A DNA stretch of 64,000 nucleotides from Parietichytrium sp. I65-24A. Its lineage: Eukaryota; Sar; Bigyra; Thraustochytrida; Thraustochytriidae. The stretch covers positions 220,296 to 284,295 of the forward strand of contig BLSF01000057.1 in the NCBI GenBank assembly GCA_012862575.1. Reading direction: 5' to 3'. Numbering within the stretch: the stretch's first letter is position 1; the number at the start of each line of letters is the position of its first letter. The translations under genes were made by a program, and so were the position numbers. The notes beneath the pieces were generated by a model, which saw nothing but the letters and a program-made list of their open reading frames with translations, did not search any database and had not been told where the DNA came from. Positions 1 through 9,373 of this stretch are shown here, piece by piece.

Positions 1-1647
1 TTCAAAGGACTGTTGAATAAACGAAGCTTCTGGCCGCGAGGCAAGGGTCTTGGTGGCTCATCCTTGATCAACTATATGGCCTATGTGCGAGGAGACCGCC
101 GAGATTTCGATACATGGGAGGCTTTGGGCGCGACTGGTTGGGCGTACAAAGATGTTCTGCCTCTGTTCAAAAAGAGCGAAAACTTTGCTGCAGAGCATCG
201 CGCTAGAGAATTGAATATTGACTTGTCCGAGCACGGAAACCAGGGCCCTTTGACCGTCAGCATCCTCACACCTTCATGCCCAATCTCCAAGGCCTTCGTG
301 CAGGGGAGTGTTGAGCTTGGTTATCGGTTGAGCGATTACAATAATGGAGACATGGAGGACTCGGTCAACTTCTTCCAGCAGACCATCAGAGACGGCGCAA
401 GGTGTGATACAGCCACGGCGTTTCTCCGTAGCAATCCACGCGACAATTTGACCATTGTTACATATGCTCACGCGACGCGTTTGATACTCACCGAAAATGG
501 AAAGCGATGCGTTGGGGTGGAGGTTGCTGATACCTCGAAAGAGCCAAAACCCAAGCGCCGCTACACTTTCAGCGCAAAGAGGGAAGTCATTGTCTCAGGT
601 GGAGCAATCAACTCTCCTCAACTTCTCTTGCTCTCCGGCATTGGGCCTCGTGAGGAGCTCGAGCAAGTTGGAGTGAGGTGCTTGGTGGACAATCCTCGGG
701 TTGGAAAGGAACTCGAGGATCATATCGCAAATATTCTTCGCTACGACGCAAAGGAGCCGGGAATTGATATTGGATCCTACAACGGCACTAAAGCAGAAGG
801 CTTTCCTGGTGCTCTCGTTCAGCTTTTCAAGTGGGTGACAAGCGGTACCGGTTTGCTCGCCACCAGCGCATACAATGCTACAATGTTCTTCAAGACGAAG
901 ATGTTCAAGGAGTCGCACCCTACTTGGGGCCCAGACGCTCAAATTGGGATCTTTGCTTCGCCTCTTGATCTCAGCATCGTCGAAGGTAATTTGCACGTCG
1001 ACCCTGAGTTCAACTACCTCAAAGGCAAACTTGGGCCATCTGAGGAAGGCTTCTCTTTCGTCCCTTGCCTGCTCCACCCATATACACACGGAGCCATTAC
1101 CCTCGCTTCGAACGATCCATTCGCCCCTCCAAAGATTCTGTCCAATTACTTTACCGATCCTCGTGACATTGACAGGATGGTTGAGCTCTTGAAGAAATGC
1201 ATTGCGCTTGCTCGCTCTCCTGCCATGTCAAAGATTGCCGGGGAACCTGTTTTGCCAAAAGAAATGGTGGCCAAGCACGGGTCCTACGAATCGGATGCGT
1301 TCCTTCGCGAATACGCGCAGACTTACTGCACTACTCTGTACCACCCGACTAGCAGCTGCAAGATCGGAGCAGTGGTTGACCCTCGGCTAAAGGTTTACGA
1401 TGTTGCCGGTCTCCGTGTAGCAGACGCATCCGTGATGCCAACGCTTATCAGCGGAAATACGAACGCACCGTCAATCATGGTTGGCGAGAAGTGTGCTGAA
1501 ATGATCAAGGAGGAATACGCGCTGAAGAGCAAAGATGTTGTTGGTCCGCCATCTGGCGGGTCTATGCTGTCGCCTGCGATCAAGCTTGCTTTGTTCGGCG
1601 CTTCCGCGTACGCTCTCAAGCAAAAGTACGGACACTCCAAGATGTAA
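1..1647 (+). CDS. GMC-family FAD oxidoreductase (choline dehydrogenase-like), 5' truncated by window edge
   Basis: Flavin-dependent alcohol/aldehyde oxidoreductase of the glucose-methanol-choline family; the substrate cannot be read from the sequence. The frame is open from base 1, so the N-terminal FAD-binding glycine motif lies outside the window and the TTG at 13 is not a credible start. Seen: GMC signature 1 (RGKGLGGSSLINYMAYVRG, about residues 13-31), signature 2 (SGGAINSPQLLLLSGIGP, about 200-217), and the C-terminal catalytic pair, His in HPTSSCKIG (about 454) and Asn in SGNTNAPS (about 488). After the fold there is an extra tail of about 45 residues with a hydrophobic stretch (IKLALFGASAYAL) that may anchor it to a membrane. 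It is convergent with the CNB-RGS gene, 403 bp away. Family is certain. Choline dehydrogenase versus another alcohol oxidase is open. Confidence 0.9.
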   Translation, partial: FKGLLNKRSFWPRGKGLGGSSLINYMAYVRGDRRDFDTWEALGATGWAYKDVLPLFKKSENFAAEHRARELNIDLSEHGNQGPLTVSILTPSCPISKAFVQGSVELGYRLSDYNNGDMEDSVNFFQQTIRDGARCDTATAFLRSNPRDNLTIVTYAHATRLILTENGKRCVGVEVADTSKEPKPKRRYTFSAKREVIVSGGAINSPQLLLLSGIGPREELEQVGVRCLVDNPRVGKELEDHIANILRYDAKEPGIDIGSYNGTKAEGFPGALVQLFKWVTSGTGLLATSAYNATMFFKTKMFKESHPTWGPDAQIGIFASPLDLSIVEGNLHVDPEFNYLKGKLGPSEEGFSFVPCLLHPYTHGAITLASNDPFAPPKILSNYFTDPRDIDRMVELLKKCIALARSPAMSKIAGEPVLPKEMVAKHGSYESDAFLREYAQTYCTTLYHPTSSCKIGAVVDPRLKVYDVAGLRVADASVMPTLISGNTNAPSIMVGEKCAEMIKEEYALKSKDVVGPPSGGSMLSPAIKLALFGASAYALKQKYGHSKM

Positions 1648-2050
1648 TTTACCAATCGCATGTATGTGACCGTGTTTCGACGTGGTTGCCAAGCATAAAT
1701 TATAAAGCGTTATTATAGCTATTTAATTTACCTCGTTGATGTTTGCAGTCCGAGCCTTCAGGACTGCTTGGTGCACGAGTACCGGCGCTGACTGTGAGAA
1801 CGGTCGCTACACTCAGTTACTCTTGTTGCTTCCGGTACGGAGCGGGCAAGCCAGGGTCGTCCGCTGGAGACCTAGCAATCGTTGAGTTTCAGACACCAGC
1901 ATGTGGCTGTCAAGACCGCAAGACGTCGTCCACGGCGCAATGTTGAAAGAAGGGACTGAAAGGGAAGAAATGATGCATACTTCAAGCCAGATTTTATACG
2001 ATTTCACAGCAAGCCAGATATAAGAACATAAATTAACCAGAAGGGTGTCT
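1648..2050. other. Intergenic, convergent 3' regions
   Basis: AT-rich after the upstream stop (about 1690-1735), consistent with a 3' UTR. The word CAAGCCAG recurs three times: about 1847-1854, 1983-1990 and 2011-2018. No gene is seen. Confidence 0.5.
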
Positions 2051-4045
2051 TCAAATAACGCTCACGCGATCCTTGTGAACACGACCGAAAGACATTTCTG
2101 CACGTCTAAGATCGGCGTGGTCGATGTTCAGGTCCTGGTTCGAATACACGTTAATAGCTTCCATGAGCTCGGTGAAGAGAGGGGACTTCTTGAAGCGTTC
2201 AAAGTTGTCTCTCTTCATCAGATTATACACCTCCCGTTGGCAGATATCAAAACAATCTGGGCTTTCGCCTGCATCAAGGACAGCTTGTGTCATTGCTGCG
2301 GATACGTTAATCGGAGTCTTCGAGTTTGGTCCGATGAAGTTTCCGCAAATATGGCCAAAAGTCTTCTTCCCCAGTCGAAACTCTTCCACGCTCTCCCAGA
2401 ACAGGAGATGTTCCAGTGAGAATTCGTTCTCAAGATGCTGTCGGAATAGCTCATGACCTAATGTATGCGTGAGAATATGCCCCAAGGTTATTTCCTTCTC
2501 CCCGAGCACACGCATCTCGAACTCCGCCAACAGCTGTCTGGAACCTTTGAAGAAATCATCAAAAGCGACCTTGGTGACCGCGAGCAACACAACGTCGGAG
2601 TGTGCCGAAACTGTTGCTAGATGAGGTTTTCCAGTAATCATTGAGATTTCGCCAAAGTAAGCTCCCTGAGCAAGCCGAATAATAGCTTTGCCGTTCTTTA
2701 TGATGTTCACGAGACCGTGAATTACAATATAAAAGTTCCCACAGGATCCGCCTTCCTCCATAAGTACAGTGCCTGCCTTGTGCTCCTGCAGTTCACAGAG
2801 TTGCGCGAGCTCTAGCAGCTTCTCTTTCGCGATACCCGCGAAGAAAGGGAGGCGGAATGCGTACAGCTTTCTGACCATCCTTTCCCTGGCATCCTGATGA
2901 AGGGATGCCTGTACTGTTGGGCTCAGCTTTACAAATTTGGCAAAGTCCTCAGCCTTCATCTTGGCCAGAAGACACTTGGACATGGCAGTGATTGTCGCTG
3001 TTCGTGGCATATTGACCATCATGGACATCTCCCCAAAGTAAGAGCCCCCCTCAAGGGTCGCCAGGTACAACGTATTGATGTTTTCGTTCATCAAGGTGCT
3101 GCTTTTGCGAAGGAGACGTATACTTGGCTGCGGTTTAAGGATGGGAACAGCGTCTTTCTTATTGCTTGGAAATTGGTGTGCCATAAGTGATATTGTGCTT
3201 TTCTTGCTGCTAAGGTCCGAATCATCCGAGAGCGCCGAGTTTTCCTTTATTGGAAAATCATCCAAAGGTCTGTCAAGCAGCACTGGTTCCTCGACGATCT
3301 TGGAGACAGAACGTGAGCAGTTATCATCTCCCTGAGGAATTGTTGCAGTGACGTCAAGCTTTCCCTGTAGCACGAGATAAAAGGAGTGGTCGAGAGTTCC
3401 TTCTCGAAAGACAACGTCCCCTTCTTGATAAGTCTCATATGTAAACATTTCCGACAACGATGTCAGCGCGGACTTGTGCATCCCCTTCAGGAAAGGTATC
3501 GGCTTAAGCATCTGCCGAATGTCCGTGTTCAGAATCTTCTCCAGCGAGACCTTCTTGGACGCGTTCTTTTCGAGGTATTCAAGCTTGGATCTGCCGTCCA
3601 ACATCAAAATTGTGGAGTCTCGCAGCGCCTTGACTGTTGTGAAGTCAAAGGCATTCACCACCTTCTGAGCGTTTCCAGTAGCCTTCATTTTTATTCTGTG
3701 AATACTTCCATTCGAAGTGGCTAGCTCCCTGCCAGCCTTTGAGAAGAAGTCACCAGTTTTTTTCACCGCCAGAAGCTCGCTGACATGCCCTTTGGTCGAC
3801 TTGGGCCCGTCTCCACCTCCCGCACCCACTCTGGGAACCAGGGTAGACAATGCGAGCTCCCCATCGGCGACCACGATGAAAGCACCTTCCGTTAGGTGCT
3901 CTCCTTGCGGTACCTTGACGATCTTAAAATACTTGGCGCATTCGCGAATGCTCTCGTCATCTTCGAACAGCGTGAAGAATGGCGTGTGCTTGAGTAGTTG
4001 GAACTTCTCCTCTTCGCTCTCCCGTTTGCTTGCTCCTCCGCCCAT
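2051..4045 (-). CDS. Cyclic-nucleotide-binding domains plus RGS domain signalling protein, probable N-myristoylation
   Basis: 664 residues. The only in-frame ATG before the conserved region is at 4045; further upstream the frame begins with TTG. The N-terminus MGGGASKR fits an N-myristoylation signal (Gly2, Ser6). Domains: a degenerate cyclic-nucleotide-binding (CNB) fold at about 10-140; CNB-B at about 180-385, interrupted by a Ser-rich insert of about 80 residues, with phosphate-binding cassette FGEMSMMVNMPRTATITA, which keeps the Arg that contacts the cyclic phosphate; CNB-C at about 395-500 with FGEISMITGKPHLATVSA, where that Arg is His; and a C-terminal RGS domain at about 518-628. RGS domains speed GTP hydrolysis by heterotrimeric G-protein alpha subunits. 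The protein could therefore link cAMP/cGMP to G-protein shut-off at a membrane; this link is inferred from domain content only. No kinase domain is present. Confidence 0.85.
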   Translation of the reverse strand: MGGGASKRESEEEKFQLLKHTPFFTLFEDDESIRECAKYFKIVKVPQGEHLTEGAFIVVADGELALSTLVPRVGAGGGDGPKSTKGHVSELLAVKKTGDFFSKAGRELATSNGSIHRIKMKATGNAQKVVNAFDFTTVKALRDSTILMLDGRSKLEYLEKNASKKVSLEKILNTDIRQMLKPIPFLKGMHKSALTSLSEMFTYETYQEGDVVFREGTLDHSFYLVLQGKLDVTATIPQGDDNCSRSVSKIVEEPVLLDRPLDDFPIKENSALSDDSDLSSKKSTISLMAHQFPSNKKDAVPILKPQPSIRLLRKSSTLMNENINTLYLATLEGGSYFGEMSMMVNMPRTATITAMSKCLLAKMKAEDFAKFVKLSPTVQASLHQDARERMVRKLYAFRLPFFAGIAKEKLLELAQLCELQEHKAGTVLMEEGGSCGNFYIVIHGLVNIIKNGKAIIRLAQGAYFGEISMITGKPHLATVSAHSDVVLLAVTKVAFDDFFKGSRQLLAEFEMRVLGEKEITLGHILTHTLGHELFRQHLENEFSLEHLLFWESVEEFRLGKKTFGHICGNFIGPNSKTPINVSAAMTQAVLDAGESPDCFDICQREVYNLMKRDNFERFKKSPLFTELMEAINVYSNQDLNIDHADLRRAEMSFGRVHKDRVSVI

Positions 4046-5787
4046 CTCCTCTCTCGAAGCTGGTCTAGACCGCCAGCTGTTTCTGACTTGCGCAAAGTGC
4101 AACTTCCGAGCGCTCTTTGCGCGGCTTTGCAGAGGCGTTTCGGGCAATCAATATCGTCCTCGCCACTTCTTGTCTGTCACGGCCCCTTTTTGGAAGGCGT
4201 CTCGCTCGCTGCTTCGTGCCCTTTACACCGCTCTATCTTGTCCGAGGTCGATGCCACCGTCGGATGCACGTATGCACGAACTTGAGTCAGTGCCACAGTG
4301 AGTGATTTCACGCCGCAACGATACTTCCGCCACTTTTCCTCTCCTCTCACTTTTGCATTTGCTGAACAGATTAGCCGGCGGGGAAGGAGGGTACCAGGTA
4401 CTCACTGTACCGGTATCCAGGTTTCGTCGCAAGTGCTAATTGGACTTCGCTATGGATGTACCTACTGTACCGGTACTCTCGTCTCTCACTGAGCAGAGGT
4501 GCTCAGTCGGCCTGGCAGGAACTCCTCGGGCTCTCTCAGGCGCTCTCAGTCTAGCGTGGGCGTGGAGCTGTAGTCTTCCTTGACCAATCAACTGGCTTTC
4601 CTTTCGGCTCCTCGCGAGTCCAGTTCCATACGCCAATCAGCAAAGTCAGCGCAGACCAGCAGCGCTCACAAGAATCCAATTTCTGTCTTCCTCTAAGAGG
4701 CCAAAGCAGTTTTCATTCCACAGCAGTCCACGGCGAAAGTGTGAGCAAAATCAAGAACGCTTCTTCTTTTCGTTCGAATTAAATTAGATTACGTCAGATG
4801 ATAAACACATATTAAATGTGTGACGGATGATGGATGACGATTGATGGACTGATTTATCCTCTTTCGCAGTCTACGATAAGAAAGAAACAAACAACGAAGG
4901 AAACTCTGGTGTAATTTCGGGGCAGTAGTACCACTTAGTCTAAAACAATAATATATCGCAGGGATCCGTTACGAATATATGAGTCTGACTGTGAGTCCAA
5001 AGTTGTTCGTTCCAAGTTCGAAGTGCCAATGCAGTGCGAAGTTTCGGAGGGTCTTGGTTCGGGTCAAGATGGAGAGCTACGAACGAACTTGGATTTGCGA
5101 GAGCGAATGCAGGCATCCATGTACGAAGGAGCTGGAGAGCTACCAGGAGGCATCAGGAGGCACTCCAAGTGATGGTTACTTTCCCAGCTACCGTGCTGGC
5201 CCAAAAAGAGGGTATCATCGCCAGACAGAGAGTGAATCAGTTAGCCCCGCAACATTGTCAGCCTTCTGTCTGTATAGCAGGTTTTCGCAAGGACCAGCAG
5301 CCTGAGATGGGAGTGCTCAACGTCTCGCGCCAGTGAACATGTGCCGCAGAGGAGCGAATTTCGGGAAGCTTCGCGTCCATCGTGGTAGTAATTTTTAACT
5401 GTTAGGCGAGTGTGTCGGTGAGGAAGAATTTGCTGCTGATGTTTCTTCGAGACATGCCCAAACCCCCATCTTGCTCAAATTATCGTATTTCCAAGCTGGA
5501 GATTCTTGATTCGCAATTAGTACCTGCCTTAGTATTCAAGCTCGGATGGGTAAGGCTCTCGAAGACGGCAACGGCTAGCAGTTTGTCATTGGCAATTTTA
5601 CCTGAAGTTACGAGCAATGAAATCTCTTGCGCCTTTGAAGGTAGGGACGGCAGGTCTCCAGCTCGCACGCAACTGACGCATTCCAAAACGAGCGAAGGTA
5701 ATCCAACAGTTTGTTGCGCAAAAAATTAGTCCTGTCTAGCTTGACGAGCAAAGCTATTTGATTCATTTCGGAACAAACAAATAGTGA
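4046..5787. promoter_or_regulatory. Upstream region of CNB-RGS gene with GTAC palindromes; otherwise no gene recognised
   Basis: GTAC-rich elements lie at 4391-4401 (GTACCAGGTAC), 4407-4415 (GTACCGGTA) and 4467-4476 (GTACCGGTAC, a perfect palindrome). From 4780 to 4980 the DNA is AT-rich. Open frames of about 105 codons occur at 4979-5305 and 5412-5729 (+), but they have no recognisable domain or conserved motif and I do not call them genes. The last part (about 5700-5787) is the 3' flank of the UxaA-type gene. Confidence 0.45.
4391..4476. repeat. Cluster of GTAC palindromes
   Basis: GTACCAGGTAC, GTACCGGTA and GTACCGGTAC lie within 86 bp, about 350-430 bp upstream of the CNB-RGS start codon. 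The same element recurs in other upstream gaps of the window (9031, 27315, 34822, 49453, 59024, 63370). Confidence 0.7.
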
Positions 5788-8700
5788 TTAGACGCTCACC
5801 CCAATTGGTCCGCGCGATATTTTGAAGTGCTTGTTAGGTGATAAGAGTGATTGAGGTAGGTAAACCCCAGTTACCGTATCAATGACTTTCTCAATGACTC
5901 GCAGTGCTAGTTCCTCGGCCGCCAGGGCTGGATTTGAAGAAGAGTCAGGATGTTCCATTGATACGTCTCCTTTTGATTGGCAGGGGTTGAGCTCGACGAG
6001 TGGAACGAATGGGTGCGCCGCAACATAGGTTTTGGTGAAGTTGAGAACCACGATAGCATCTACGCCACTACTTGCCATTCCAGCAACTCGTTCCACCCAA
6101 TCGCTCGTAATACTCCTCATCAAACATACTCTGCTCTCTGCTTTACGGCATAGGATGGACTCAGCGAATTGTAACGTTTCTGTCTTGCGCCCGCGGAATG
6201 AAAGCGATGGCAGAAGAGAGTCATCGCCGAATAAGACCACGCTTCCATGTGTCTCAATGATTGCTTGCGCAACAAGTTTGGCCGCGTCATAGATAGAGTT
6301 ATTCAAAGCCGAGTCGCTCCCCGAATTCGTCATTAAGCCAATCCGAAGCGCGGAGCGAGGCTCCTTGCTATTCGCTGGCCTGCCGTGAACGGAATCAAAC
6401 CATCCGTTTCCGATGCACTCCTTGATGCACTTTGCCTTGACAGCATTTATTCCTCCGTCTAATTGAACGCTCGCAAAAATGCTGTTCTCTGGCACCTTTC
6501 CTGCCGGAGCATATTGTTTGACTCTTTCTTTCATGCGTTGATTATGATTCATTTCGCAGCCGTGTTCTAAAAGCACCGCACCCCCAATATGTGGATGGGT
6601 CAAGTGACCAACCAGAGTTCGATCGAGAAGCGAGCTTCCCAGCTCGGGCGGAAACGACACGTCCCACGATCCAAAGGTTCCGTCGCCGTAGTTTGATCCA
6701 CACCCTTCTGTGTGGGGGAGAGTAGCTACGCGCTCAATGTGGCTGTGAGAATCGCACTTGTCGTGAAGCGCCGAAGCGATGATTTTGCCGACTTCCGCAG
6801 AGCAAAGACTTGTGGGCAATACAAGTCCTACGTGACCTTGCTTCAAAGATCCCGGGCGCAGGAGCCTGGAAAAAGGCTTGAGAAGGGCATCGCTGACAGG
6901 TTCGGGGGTGATGTCTTCCTCGATGGGGTCCTGAATGAGGCCATGCTGATCGGCAAAAGTTTCGCAGAAATCGCGCACTGTGTCCAAGCTCGTTTGATGC
7001 CAGTCTCTCCAGATCGAGACTTGCGAATGCCCTGCAAGCTCCCCTGCGCTACGCAGTCCTCCAGAAATGCTGAGACTTAGGTCTACGAGCTCCTCCCCGA
7101 GTTCGACAAGTGCGCTTGGCGAATCGGTCAGGCGACCTGCATCAAAATCCATATCTTTAAAAGTCAAACAATGAAAGTCACACCGGAAGAGGTGCGAATT
7201 GAGCCCGTTATTAGTAATTTTGATCTCATGTTCTGAATATGTCTGACCTTTTGTGAATGAGGGACTTACCATTTTTCAGCAATTCAAATCGTTCGGTGGT
7301 GGAAACGATTTTGATAGTTGGAACGAAAGGAAAATTCGTCACTGACCCGTTCCCTGTAGTGAAGAAGATGAGGTTGCAGCCGGAGGCTACTTGGCCGGCA
7401 ACTGACTCCAAATCATTGCCGGGAGAGTGCATAAAGAAGTAGCCACCAGAAGGCACAGGTTCACTATAATCGATTACGCCTTCTAGTGTGACATCCGCAG
7501 GCTTTTTGGTCGCTGCTCCAAGCGACTTTATAGAGATGTTGTAGAGGCCGCGATAGAGATTACCACCGGAAGGGTTTCCTTCAGCACTAACTCCGTGCCA
7601 GGATAAGAGATCCTTTATCCTGGTTGTCATGTCTATAAAATCCTGGGCAACTTTTGCGGATCGGACGTTCTGAAGAATGTAAGCTTCTGCCCCGATGAGC
7701 TCATCGGTCTCCGCAAGCAAAGCTCTCCCTCCACAACGGACCACTCGCTTCGCCACTTGACCAAGAAGCGGATTCGCTGTGATGCCTGAGAACGCATCTG
7801 ACCCGCCACACTGCAGGGCGATGCACAGTTCGCTCATAGGTCGAGGCTGTCGAGGGGTGGGTGTCACCTTCGGCAGTAGGCTGTCGATGAACACCGCGCA
7901 AACACGGTCAAGGTCCGCGTCAAAGCTCTCCTCTACGGTGTGCAGAAAGACATGCGGTGTGGCATTCAGTTTCTCACTAAAGCCGTACTTTCCGCCGGCA
8001 CTTTCAGCTCGACAATAGGTTTCCAACATTCCCGAAGAGAGCGGACTCGCCGCGGTACTAACAACGAGGACTCCAGCTACGTTTGGATGTACCATCATCC
8101 CGGCCAACGTCCTCTTGACGAGCTCTGCGTTGTTCCCCACGCCGCTCTCGGTGTGTGCCACGGCCTCCACGCCATCGCAGCTCTCTCCAAGCGCAGCCTC
8201 TATCCTAGGATCATCTCGCAGCCTTTCGACAGCCCGTGTGACGAGCGCAGACGCGCAGCTGGTCACGCCTAGCACCACCAGAACGTTTCTCGTTCCGGTT
8301 CCCCTGCCTCCATCCCTCGCCAAGCCCATGAAATGCTTGTCCCCTTTCAGCGTCTCAGACTTCCCCGTCACGGTGTCCGAGCGCAGTTCACCCCAGCCGC
8401 AGCCCGCGCGGCTGGCGGCGTCAGGAGACAGTTCCTCTGCTGCGTCCACAAAGTTGGGCTCGCCGATTTCCTCGCCACGTTCCGCCATTGCAGCCGCGGA
8501 CTTTGCGTTCACGAGGCATTCTCCGGCGCGAATGTCCCTCAGCGCCACGCCGAACATCTGCTTCCAGCTTCGCAGGGCGCCTCCGCGGGGCACGTCCCGC
8601 GCCGCCATTCTATGTCCCACCGCCACCGTATCGACCACCCGCACATGAACCCAGCCGTCCCCCCCCGCTTTGCCATTCCTGCTCACGCCGTCCTCAATCC

Positions 8701-8881
8701 CCGCGCCTTCTGTTGCCGCTTCTGTGCTCGAACGGGGTTCCGAGGCGACCTGAGAAAGCGAATGCGGAGCGGACTCCTGACGTACGCGCACGACGTCTCC
8801 CGCGCGGAGAGGCGTCCGCGCCACCGCTGCGTTGTCTGCCGGATGCGCCACAATCGCGCACGCCTCGTAGCTTAGCTCCAT
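5788..8881 (-). CDS. Double-length UxaA/GarD (altronate/galactarate dehydratase) family protein, two exons
   Basis: Exon 1 is 8881-7270 and exon 2 is 7154-5788. The 115-bp intron (7269-7155) starts GTAAGT and ends AAAG, and joins codons as LLKN|DMDFDAG, which matches the family at that point. The product is 992 residues, about twice the usual bacterial UxaA (about 490). The start is the ATG of MELSYEACAIVAHP; a longer frame begins GTG-like at 8929. Seen: an N-terminal SAF domain (about 1-140), then a full UxaA unit with LQCGGSDAFSGITANP (about 353), the GN-GG and KSLGA region, and FTTGNGS near 510-520. In this unit the usual H-T-E-G-C-G reads HTESGVG (about 241), and the G-C-E-x-N-Q motif is absent. 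A second UxaA-like unit (about 660-992) keeps HTEGCG (about 684) and HGCEMNHNQ (about 730), but has NSGSDSA in place of the CGGSD motif. Family members dehydrate sugar acids using iron. Activity and substrate here are uncertain. Confidence 0.85.
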
Positions 8882-9293
8882 GCTCGTGGTGGTGGTGGTG
8901 CCTTCAACAACAGCGAGCAAGAGCGACAAAGAGAGAGAGAATGTGCGTGTGTCTGTCTGAGGCGCCCGAGCCGGTGGCTGACGCTAAAGCCAAACACGGC
9001 AGAGAGCGCGAGACTGCGTATGTGTACTGAGTACCGGTATGTGGTGCACTCGAAAGTGGAACCAGTTGTAAGAATAGATCGAGAAGGCACTTTGCATTGT
9101 TTGCATTGTGTAACTCAACTCAGCAAGGGCCATGCTTAGCGAGTGGTAATCGTATCTCATCTGGAGAGACTGTGCGGTCTGCTCGGAGTCTTGCCCGCAT
9201 AAACGACAACGTTGGCGCCTTCCATGTCGATAGCAATTTGCATTGTATCACTCAACTCGGCAATGGCCACGCTTTGCGAGTGGTAATTGTATC
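8882..9293. promoter_or_regulatory. Upstream region of UxaA-type gene and 3' flank of methyltransferase gene
   Basis: GTACCGGTA lies at 9031-9039, about 150 bp upstream of the UxaA-type start. A (GTG)n/(CAC)n run is just before the ATG (8885-8900). The right half is occupied by the first copy of the 137-bp tandem duplication described separately. Confidence 0.5.
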
Positions 9294-9373
9294 CTATCTG
9301 GAGGGACTGCGCGGTCTGCTCGGAATCTTGTCCGTATAAACGACAGCGTTGGCGCCTTCCATGTCGATGCGGC
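9100..9373. repeat. 137-bp tandem duplication covering the 3' end of the methyltransferase gene
   Basis: Copy A (about 9100-9236) and copy B (about 9237-9373) align at a constant offset of 137 bp, with 15 mismatches over the 131 bp I compared (about 88% identity) and no gaps. Copy B contains the last codons and stop of the methyltransferase gene. Copy A contains a second, diverged version of the same tail with its own stop at 9157. Because 137 is not a multiple of 3, copy A is out of frame with the gene. Confidence 0.9.

Noticed and set aside
13-1647. TTG at 13 as the start of the GMC oxidoreductase, and identity as a fatty acid photodecarboxylase
   Set aside because: The frame is open from base 1 and the family N-terminus is missing, so the gene is cut by the window edge. 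From memory, the Cys and Arg typical of the photodecarboxylase are not at the aligned positions.
5412-5729. 105-codon + strand frame upstream of the UxaA-type gene
   Set aside because: No motif, no purine leader, and an equally long frame occurs on the other strand.
7226-7270. Two separate UxaA genes instead of one spliced gene
   Set aside because: A GTAAGT donor and AG acceptor join LLKN|DMDFDAG in frame and restore the family sequence, so one gene is better supported.
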